Shown here: piece after piece, positions 52,411 to 59,112 of the stretch | Numbering within the stretch: position 1 is the stretch's first letter | Layout of the letters: every line of letters starts with the position of its first letter | Assembly: GCA_016214035.1 (NCBI GenBank) | Contig: JACRPF010000015.1 | Span: 1 to 64,000 of the forward strand | Reading direction: 5' to 3' | From: Spirochaetota bacterium | Lineage (GTDB): Bacteria > Spirochaetota > Brachyspiria > Brachyspirales > JACRPF01 | Length of the DNA: 64,000 nt | The notes under the pieces: model-generated | Database searches by the model: none | The model's input: the letters and a program-made list of their open reading frames with translations, nothing else | Told to the model about the DNA's origin: nothing | Made by a program: the position numbers and the translations under genes

Positions 52411-53184
52411 ATGATTCAGGTCCTCGGCAGAGCATTCACCATGCTGGAGCATATCGGCAGCGCACAGGCGGTACGGCTTACCGACCTTGCCAAAGCGGCG
52501 AAACTCAACACCACCACCGCGGGGAACATACTCACGACGCTCCGTGATCTCGGCTATCTTACGCAGAACGATAAAAGCGAATATATGCTCTCTGAACGCT
52601 TCACCATGCTCGCGTCCGCCGCGCAGAAAAAGGACCTCATCGCCCGTGTGGCGGAGGAGAATGTCCGCGCCCTGTCCGAACGGGTAAACGAGGCTGCGGT
52701 ACTGTCACTCCTCATCGACGGCGAGCGGTATCAGCTTGCCGAGGCAAAGGCCGACCGCACGGTGACGGTCAACAACACGCTCTATCAGGGCGCGAGCCTG
52801 TTCGACACGGTGACCGGACGTGTGCTCCTCGCATATCAGGACGGGAAAGCGCTTCAGAAAATACTCAAGCGCCATAATTTTCCCGACGGAAAACAGTGGA
52901 TTGAAGCGCAGACGAAAGAGGAACTCACCGCCGTCCTTGCAAAGATCAAAGCAGACGGCATCGGATTCATCACCAAGAACGATGTCGCGGCGGTAGGCGT
53001 TCCCATATTCAATCCGGACGGCACTACCGTGTGGGGCGCGCTCGGCGTATTCCTTCCGAAAGTCCGCTTTACCGGAAAACACCGGACGGATATCGTTGAC
53101 AGCCTCAGGGCTGTCGTTCAGCGCATGCAGCATCAGTTATTTTCATCGGCATCGACACCGCATCCCTCGAAGGACGCGGCGTAA
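52411..53184 (+). CDS. IclR-family transcriptional regulator
   Basis: A 257-residue regulator. The N-terminal winged helix-turn-helix (about 5-65) contains A-V-R-L-T-D-L-A-K-A-A-K-L-N-T-T-T-A-G-N-I-L-T-T-L, and the C-terminal effector-binding domain spans about 75-245. IclR proteins commonly sense small organic acids or aromatic compounds and control the adjacent catabolic genes. The two Fe-S reductase-like genes follow on the same strand, the first only 20 bp away, and are the probable targets together with the regulator's own gene. Confidence 0.88.
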   Translation: MIQVLGRAFTMLEHIGSAQAVRLTDLAKAAKLNTTTAGNILTTLRDLGYLTQNDKSEYMLSERFTMLASAAQKKDLIARVAEENVRALSERVNEAAVLSLLIDGERYQLAEAKADRTVTVNNTLYQGASLFDTVTGRVLLAYQDGKALQKILKRHNFPDGKQWIEAQTKEELTAVLAKIKADGIGFITKNDVAAVGVPIFNPDGTTVWGALGVFLPKVRFTGKHRTDIVDSLRAVVQRMQHQLFSSASTPHPSKDAA

Positions 53185-53204
53185 AAATAGTACCGGAGGA
53201 CATC

Positions 53205-54077
53205 ATGGACGATTTCACAAAACAGTTTCACGAGTATGCAAAGAGCGTCGGCTGCGATCTGATAGGCGTTGCACCCATCGAACGCTTCAACGGCCTGGCA
53301 CCCGACCGCCATCCCGCATCGATATTCCCCGAAGTCAAATCGGTGGTCGTGGTGGGCAAACGCATCCCGCGCGGCGCGCTTCGCGGCGTCGAAGAAGGAA
53401 CGCAGTTCAATACCTACAGCTCGTACGGTTATTCATGGCTTGAAGACCGCTTCCTGGCGATACCGACGGTGAAGGTCGCCGAGTTCCTTGAGAACAATAA
53501 ATGGGAAGCGATACCGATGATCAATCTTCCCGTCGAGATGGGACCCATGGGCGTTCCGGTGCGTCCGGACAAACCGGCACCGAACGTACTTGTCGACTTC
53601 GACGACGCAGCGGTGCGCGCGGGACTGGGCGAGATAGGCTATCTTCGCACGTTCGTAAGCACCGAGTTCGGCACACGTCAGCGTTTCTACATGATACTCA
53701 CCGACGCGGTGCTCACGCCCACGCCGTTGTCGAACACCTCTATCTGCGACCGCTCGAAGGACTTTGCAAAATACTGTCCGCTCGGCGCCATCGACGCATC
53801 GAAGGAAGAAACCGTCGAGATCGCCGGCAAGAAGATGAAAGTAGCCGCGATAGACTTCAAAAAATGCGCGCAGTGCAAGAACGGCGCGCTCGCCAACCGC
53901 CGTCACCCGAAAGGACAGCCGGACCGCATCGCCGCGGTGTGCATGCGCACCTACATGGCGCATCTTGAAAAGACGGACAAGCTCTCCAATAAATTCGTCA
54001 ACCCGTTCCGTACTCGAGCGCCGTGGGAAGTACGCACCGACCGCGAGATAATCGGCGAGGGACACGATATCGAATAG
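53205..54077 (+). CDS. QueG/reductive-dehalogenase-like Fe-S protein, degenerate clusters
   Basis: A 290-residue protein resembling the epoxyqueuosine reductase/reductive dehalogenase core. G-C-D-L-I-G-V-A-P-I-E-R-F and S-V-V-V-V-G-K-R-I-P-R-G lie at the N-terminus, and G-L-G-E-I-G-Y-L-R-T-F-V-S-T-E-F-G matches the corrinoid-facing segment. The cysteine pattern is irregular (Cys181, Cys191, Cys221, Cys224, then one near 245), not the regular C-x2-C-x2-C-x3-C. It is shorter than QueG. It may have lost a cluster or act with the next gene, its paralogue. The real substrate is unknown. An EGG-like GGAGG site precedes the ATG. Confidence 0.7.
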   Translation: MDDFTKQFHEYAKSVGCDLIGVAPIERFNGLAPDRHPASIFPEVKSVVVVGKRIPRGALRGVEEGTQFNTYSSYGYSWLEDRFLAIPTVKVAEFLENNKWEAIPMINLPVEMGPMGVPVRPDKPAPNVLVDFDDAAVRAGLGEIGYLRTFVSTEFGTRQRFYMILTDAVLTPTPLSNTSICDRSKDFAKYCPLGAIDASKEETVEIAGKKMKVAAIDFKKCAQCKNGALANRRHPKGQPDRIAAVCMRTYMAHLEKTDKLSNKFVNPFRTRAPWEVRTDREIIGEGHDIE

Positions 54078-54080
54078 TCC

Positions 54081-54120
54081 TTTCCCGAAGGCGCGGATAT
54101 ATATCCGCGCCTTCGGGAAA
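54081..54120. other. 40-bp perfect palindrome between the paralogous reductase genes
   Basis: The sequence from 54081 to 54120 is exactly self-complementary (half-site tttcccgaaggcgcggatat). It forms a stem without a T-run after it, so it is more likely an mRNA-processing or stabilising stem, attenuator or protein site than a standard terminator. Confidence 0.8.
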
Positions 54121-54139
54121 ATAATATAAGGATAACACA

Positions 54140-55198
54140 ATGAAAAAACTAACTAAGCAGATGATACGGGATTTCGCGCTCGCGCAGGGACTCGACATGT
54201 TCGGTGTGGCGAACATCGAACGGTTCAAAGACGCACCGGTAGACATGAGTCCGAAATCGATATTTCCCGGAGCGAAATCGGTGATCGTCGTCGGAAAGCG
54301 GATACTCCGCGGCAACTGGCGCGGCATTGAAGAAGGCACCTACTGGCCCACGTACACCTATTTCGGCTATCACGGGCAGCTCAACACAACCTTCATCCAT
54401 ACGCCGATGTTCGAGACGGCGTGCCTCATCGAGGACGCGGGATTCGAGGCGGTGCCGGTATATCCGGGCGTCACCGCCGACGATTACAAACCGCTGGGTG
54501 AACCGCTGCGCAAGGGCGGCGTTGTCCCCGACGTAAACGTCAATATCCGCATCGCGGGCGTTGCGGCGGGCATCGGCGAGATCGGCTGGTCGAAGATATT
54601 CATGACGAAAGAATTCGGGCCGCGTGTGCGCCTTGCCTGCATCATCACCGACATGGAACTTGAACCCGATCCGCTCGTGGAACCGGGGTCCATCTGCGAC
54701 AAGTGCATGATGTGCGTGAAAGGCTGCAGCGCCTGCGCCATTCCGCATATGAAGGACAAGAAGACCGTAAAAATCCAGATCGAAGGCAAGACGTACGAAT
54801 GGGGCGATGTGCACATGGGCCGCTGCACGATGAGCTATCACGGCGGCGATTCGATGAACTCGCCGTTCATCCACCGCGATATGCCCGGGTGGAACATCGA
54901 CGTGACGAAGTCGGACTTCAGCGAGGATACCGCATACAAATTCGCCTGGACGCTTTCGCAGCAGCCGTGGCGCAAGTCCGAAGAACATCCGTCGGGATGG
55001 ATCATTGAAGGACATCACTATCTGCTCCAATGGGGCGAGGCGGGAAGCTTCGGCGTTGAAGGTTCACGCGGCTGCATGAGAAGCTGCTTCAATCACCTTG
55101 AGAAAAAAGGGACGATCAAGCAGACATTCAATAACGGAGAGTTCATCAAACGCGAACGCTGGCTCCTGCCGGCGGAAGTACCGGCGCGGAAGAAATAA
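54140..55198 (+). CDS. QueG/reductive-dehalogenase-like Fe-S protein
   Basis: A 352-residue paralogue of the preceding protein. Shared blocks are G-L-D-M-F-G-V-A-N-I-E-R-F, K-S-V-I-V-V-G-K-R-I-L-R-G, R-G-I-E-E-G-T and G-I-G-E-I-G-W-S-K-I-F-M-T-K-E-F-G. Here the iron-sulfur motif is regular: C186-x2-C189-x2-C192-x3-C196, plus Cys199. A possible second partial set (C-M-R-S-C) lies near residue 310. The fold can bind a corrinoid, but none of the residues proves it. It has no twin-arginine signal, unlike respiratory dehalogenases. Function is probably a cytoplasmic reduction in the pathway controlled by the IclR protein. Confidence 0.75.
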   Translation: MKKLTKQMIRDFALAQGLDMFGVANIERFKDAPVDMSPKSIFPGAKSVIVVGKRILRGNWRGIEEGTYWPTYTYFGYHGQLNTTFIHTPMFETACLIEDAGFEAVPVYPGVTADDYKPLGEPLRKGGVVPDVNVNIRIAGVAAGIGEIGWSKIFMTKEFGPRVRLACIITDMELEPDPLVEPGSICDKCMMCVKGCSACAIPHMKDKKTVKIQIEGKTYEWGDVHMGRCTMSYHGGDSMNSPFIHRDMPGWNIDVTKSDFSEDTAYKFAWTLSQQPWRKSEEHPSGWIIEGHHYLLQWGEAGSFGVEGSRGCMRSCFNHLEKKGTIKQTFNNGEFIKRERWLLPAEVPARKK

Positions 55199-55213
55199 CA
55201 GTTACCGCGAACG

Positions 55214-56287
55214 TTAGAATATTTTCATTTTCGGATACGAGCCGAGGACCTTGAGGAACGTCGTATGCGCCTCAAGGTCCTTGAGCGTTTCTATGATGTT
55301 TGTGTCCTCGCGGTGGCCGTCGATATCGATGTAGAACAGATATTCCCACGCCTTTTTCTTGGTGGGGCGGCTCTCGATCTTGTTCATGTTGATGTTGCGG
55401 GTGCTGAACACCGACAATACCGACTGCAATGCGCCCGGTTTATCCTTGATCGCCACGATGAGCGACGTCTTGTCGTCCTGCGACGGCTCACTGTCTTCAT
55501 GACCGATGGTGAGAAAGCGTGTGTAGTTCTCCGGATTATCCTCGATATTCTCAGCAATAACGGTAAGTCCGTAAAGCTCCGCGTTGATCTTTCCCGCGAT
55601 GGCCGCGCCGTACTTGTCCCAGGCACTCACCTTCGCGGCTTCCGAATTGCTCGTTGATTCGATGAGCTCGGCGTTGGGAAAATTGTTCAGTATCCACAGG
55701 CGGCACTGGCCGAACGACTGCGGATGCGAGTATATCTTTTTGATCGACTTGATGTCGTCACTCGATGAGAGCAGGCAGTGGTGTATGCCCAGATACGTCT
55801 CGGCGCGTATCTTCAGGTTCGAATTGATGAACATATCAAGCGTATGGTTTACCGCGCCTTCGTTCGAGTTCTCGATGGGGACGACACCGTAATCGTATTT
55901 CGCCACCTCCACCTCCTTGAACACGTCGCCGATGGTCTTCAGCGGCGTGAACGTCGTCGACGAACCGAACTGGTTTATGGCGGCGTTGTGCGTGAACGTG
56001 CCCTCCGGGCCCAGATACGCCACGGAGAGCGGCCGCTCTATCTCGCGCGACGCCGACATGATCTCGCGGAATATCATTCTGAGCACCGGCACAGGGAACT
56101 TCTTACCCTGAGAGAGCTTTTCAATGCGCTCGAGGATTTCCTTCTCCCGTTTCGGGTTATAGATGGGGCTGCTCGTTACATGCTTGATCTTGCCGATCTC
56201 GATAACATGCGAGGTGCGGTCGTTGATAAGCTCAATGATCTTTGCGTCGATATCGTTGATCGCATCACGATGGTTCTCGATACTCAT
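55214..56287 (-). CDS. pheA: Bifunctional chorismate mutase/prephenate dehydratase
   Basis: A 357-residue P-protein converting chorismate to prephenate and then phenylpyruvate for phenylalanine synthesis. The chorismate mutase domain covers about 1-88 (I-N-D-I-D-A-K-I-I-E-L-I-N-D-R). The prephenate dehydratase domain covers about 90-270 (A-Y-L-G-P-E-G-T-F-T, V-P-I-E-N-S-N-E-G-A-V, and T-R-F). The C-terminal ACT domain with G-A-L-Q-S-V-L and E-S-R-P mediates phenylalanine feedback. Its start overlaps the methyltransferase stop (ATGA), so it is the downstream gene of a coupled pair. Length is normal. Confidence 0.96.
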   Translation of the reverse strand: MSIENHRDAINDIDAKIIELINDRTSHVIEIGKIKHVTSSPIYNPKREKEILERIEKLSQGKKFPVPVLRMIFREIMSASREIERPLSVAYLGPEGTFTHNAAINQFGSSTTFTPLKTIGDVFKEVEVAKYDYGVVPIENSNEGAVNHTLDMFINSNLKIRAETYLGIHHCLLSSSDDIKSIKKIYSHPQSFGQCRLWILNNFPNAELIESTSNSEAAKVSAWDKYGAAIAGKINAELYGLTVIAENIEDNPENYTRFLTIGHEDSEPSQDDKTSLIVAIKDKPGALQSVLSVFSTRNINMNKIESRPTKKKAWEYLFYIDIDGHREDTNIIETLKDLEAHTTFLKVLGSYPKMKIF

Positions 56288-57243
56288 AAAAAACTCCGTT
56301 CATGTTGTTTTACGCCGCGGTTCGGGGCGGCGTTTCGTTCATAAAATATGCCGTCTTCATATCCCTGTATGCGGCTGTCATTCCCCGCGGCGTGAAGGCG
56401 TTTTTCGGTGATACAGGCGTACTCACTGTCTATCTCGATGCCGCAGTAATGCCGGCCCAGTTTTTTCGCCGTTACCGGGGTGCTGCCGCTTCCCGCGAAC
56501 GGGTCGAACACCATATCGCCCGGCCGTGAGCTCGCGAGTATGAGTTTCGCGATAAGCTTTTCGGGTTTCTGCGTGGGATGCTCGGTGTTCTCCGGCATCG
56601 ACCAGTACGGCACCGTTATGTCGGTCCAGAGATTCGACGGATGCGTGAGGCGGAAAGCACCATGGTCATCCGTCTCCCAGTCCTTCGGAACACCGGCCGC
56701 ATCGACGTAGGGCGCTACAACCCGTTTACGGATCTTCACCGCGTCCACGTTGAAATGATAGTCATCGCTCACCGTACAGAACCAGATATCCTCGGATGCA
56801 TTTTTCCAATTACTGAGGGCCCCGCGTCCCTTTTCCCGTTCCCAGGTGATGCGGTTTCGTACGATAAGATAGCGTGAGAGTACGGAAAACAGCGCCGTTG
56901 ATGAGCGCCAATCACCGCAGACATAGACCGACGCGTGCGGCTTGAGCGTCCTGAGGAGCGGTTTCATCCATGAATCAACATACGCCTCATAGTCTGACGC
57001 GGACATTTCCCTGAAAGACTGATCGTTGAACTTTTTATCCATATTATACGGCGGATCGATGATGAGCAGATCGGCAAAGCCGGACGGCAGAAACGGCAGC
57101 GCCGCGAACAGATCCTGATTGATCATCCGGTCGGTCAGCGACGATGCTTCCGCAGGCGATGACAGACACAATAATCGCTCTGCATAGGTGCGCTGCTCCG
57201 TTCCGGAGAGCGTTATCGTTTTATTGCGGGGTGAACGCTGCAT
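56284..57243 (-). CDS. Orphan N4/N6-type DNA methyltransferase
   Basis: A 319-residue adenine or cytosine-N4 methyltransferase. The catalytic motif IV D-P-P-Y is at 63-66. Motif I, D-P-F-A-G-S-G-S-T, comes near residue 256 with S-AdoMet-binding context H-P-T-Q-K-P upstream. This order (IV before I) marks the beta class. The start at 57243 is family-like; the frame runs open to 57390 without similarity. No restriction endonuclease gene is next to it, so it is probably a solitary methylase, coupled to pheA by an ATGA overlap and preceded by hypA. Recognition sequence unknown. Confidence 0.92.
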   Translation of the reverse strand: MQRSPRNKTITLSGTEQRTYAERLLCLSSPAEASSLTDRMINQDLFAALPFLPSGFADLLIIDPPYNMDKKFNDQSFREMSASDYEAYVDSWMKPLLRTLKPHASVYVCGDWRSSTALFSVLSRYLIVRNRITWEREKGRGALSNWKNASEDIWFCTVSDDYHFNVDAVKIRKRVVAPYVDAAGVPKDWETDDHGAFRLTHPSNLWTDITVPYWSMPENTEHPTQKPEKLIAKLILASSRPGDMVFDPFAGSGSTPVTAKKLGRHYCGIEIDSEYACITEKRLHAAGNDSRIQGYEDGIFYERNAAPNRGVKQHERSFL

Positions 57244-57290
57244 GCGCGGATTATACAGGCGTGATGTGAATATTTCAATGCGAAAAACGA

Positions 57291-57662
57291 TTATCCGCCA
57301 TCGGCCTGTTTCGCATCGGGAAGCGTTATCTCTATCGTCTCGATGTAACAGTCGCTGCCTTCGTCGGTTGGTTTCGATTCTCCGCCGCACGACGGGCAGG
57401 TAAAACTGAACGGCTCACGGAGAAAACGGCTGCCGCAGACAATACATTCCCTGCGTGACGGTACGAAGGTGATATTGATCGCCGCACCTTCGGCTATGGT
57501 TCCCTTCGCGATGACGTTATAATACATCTCTATTGAATCAGCCATAAAACCGGTCAGCTCGCCGACGACGATGTTTATTTTCTTTACACCGACGGCATTG
57601 CGTTTTTCGGCCTCCGCGATGACGGTGGAGACGATGGTCTGTGTGATACTTAACTCGTGCAC
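57291..57662 (-). CDS. hypA: Hydrogenase/urease nickel metallochaperone HypA
   Basis: A 123-residue HypA. It starts M-H-E-L-S-I-T-Q-T-I, and His2 with the N-terminal amine binds nickel. The zinc site is formed by Cys73, Cys76, Cys89 and Cys92 (C-I-V-C ... C-P-S-C). With HypB it delivers Ni to [NiFe]-hydrogenase. No other hyp or hydrogenase gene is in the window, so it stands apart from its partners. Same strand and about 50 bp upstream of the methyltransferase gene. Confidence 0.95.
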   Translation of the reverse strand: MHELSITQTIVSTVIAEAEKRNAVGVKKINIVVGELTGFMADSIEMYYNVIAKGTIAEGAAINITFVPSRRECIVCGSRFLREPFSFTCPSCGGESKPTDEGSDCYIETIEITLPDAKQADGG

Positions 57663-57730
57663 GCCGATAAATTATCATTCGCGGCGCGAAAAGCAAGCGC
57701 CATCGCGCTGTTATTTATGTATCGAACCGT

Positions 57731-58996
57731 TCAGCTGCGTTTTGACAGAACGTCCGCTTCGTACTTTTTAACGGTGTCGAACCATTCATGTTCAAGCGGA
57801 GTCTTCTGGTCGAGACAGTACTTGTCCCATACCGCGCCGAAGGGGAGCGTTTTCGCCGCTTCCATGAGCGCGAGGCGTTCGGCATAATCACCTGACGTTT
57901 CCGCATTCTGGATGAGCGCCGACGGTTCAAGCATCGCGATGAGCATCGCCTTGAGCGAAGCCCGTGCGCCGATAACCCAGGCCGCCAGACGGTTGATGGA
58001 GGCGTCGAAATAGTCGAGGGCGAAGTGTACACGGTCCCACGCCTTCCCCCGTTCAAGCTCTTCGCAGAGCGCGCGTACGTCGTCGTTGAGCACCACCACG
58101 TGGTCGCTGTCCCAGCGTACACCGCGGCTCACGTGCAGAAGCAGTTCCGGCATGAACAGCAGTATGGAGGATATTTTGTCGGCTACCGATTCGGTGGGAT
58201 GGAAATGCCCCATATCGAAACAGAGCATGAGTTTTTTCTGCATCGCATACGCCATGTAGAACTCATGCGAACCCACGACGAATGATTCCGAACCGATGCC
58301 GAAGAGCTTGCATTCGACGGCGTCCTTCACATACTTCGTGTCCATCTGCTTTGCGTACACGGTGTCAAGCGAGTCTTTGAGGATGCTGCGCGGCGAATAG
58401 CGGTCGGCGGGGATATCCTTAGAGCCGTCGGGTATCCAGAGATTGAGCACGCTCGGGCTTTTCAGCTCTTTGCCGAACGTCTCAGCGATGTTACGGCAGG
58501 CGATGGCGTGATCAATCCAGAACTGCCGTTTGCGCTTGTCCGGATGCGAGAGTGTACGTCCGTCGGCGGCGTTCGGATGCGAGAAGAACGAACCGTTGAA
58601 ATCGAGTTTCACGTTCTGCTCTTTCGCCCAGTCTATCCACGGGCGGAAGTCGTCGGCCGTGAGCGTGTCGCGGTCGGTGCGTTTGCCGCCGTTGGAATAA
58701 ATCGCGTGTACATTGACACGGTGACTGCCCGGTATGAGCGTGAGCGCCGTGGTAAGGTCTTTTTTCAGTTCGTCCCAGTTCCGCGCCTTGCCGGGATAAT
58801 TCCCCGTGGCCGCGATGCCGCCGTCAAGCGCTCCGGCGTGCTCGAAACCGGCGACGTCGTCGCCCTGCCAGCAATGAAGCGATATGCTCCGTGCCGCAAG
58901 TTTTTTAAGCGCCGCGTCGGCATCGACGCCGTAGGCGCTGAATATCGTCTTCGCTTTCGCGTAATTGTCCAGTACCGTGTCATTCGAGATTCTCAT
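57731..58996 (-). CDS. rhaA: L-rhamnose isomerase
   Basis: A 421-residue enzyme converting L-rhamnose to L-rhamnulose. Length and sequence follow the E. coli-type RhaA: S-L-H-C-W-Q-G-D-D-V near residue 40, L-D-F-N-G-S-F-F-S-H-P, N-L-W-I-P-D-G-S-K-D-I-P, and C-F-D-M-G-H-F-H-P-T-E metal-binding segments. The upstream gene on the same strand encodes a GH106-like rhamnosidase, so the two form a rhamnoside-use unit: release outside or in the cytoplasm, then isomerisation. RhaB and RhaD are not in the window. Confidence 0.95.
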   Translation of the reverse strand: MRISNDTVLDNYAKAKTIFSAYGVDADAALKKLAARSISLHCWQGDDVAGFEHAGALDGGIAATGNYPGKARNWDELKKDLTTALTLIPGSHRVNVHAIYSNGGKRTDRDTLTADDFRPWIDWAKEQNVKLDFNGSFFSHPNAADGRTLSHPDKRKRQFWIDHAIACRNIAETFGKELKSPSVLNLWIPDGSKDIPADRYSPRSILKDSLDTVYAKQMDTKYVKDAVECKLFGIGSESFVVGSHEFYMAYAMQKKLMLCFDMGHFHPTESVADKISSILLFMPELLLHVSRGVRWDSDHVVVLNDDVRALCEELERGKAWDRVHFALDYFDASINRLAAWVIGARASLKAMLIAMLEPSALIQNAETSGDYAERLALMEAAKTLPFGAVWDKYCLDQKTPLEHEWFDTVKKYEADVLSKRS

Positions 58997-59112
58997 TCGT
59001 TACTCCTCAGACTTCAAGTAGCCGTCATCGACATACGACGGCATCTATATTCTATCATCAGCAGGCTGTTACGGCTTTGCTGATATTAAGATTTTCTATG
59101 CGCTTATTAAGT

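Noticed and set aside
53205-54077. Respiratory reductive dehalogenase (RdhA)
   Set aside because: No Tat signal, no adjacent rdhB anchor gene and an irregular cysteine pattern; only a QueG/RdhA-like fold is supported.
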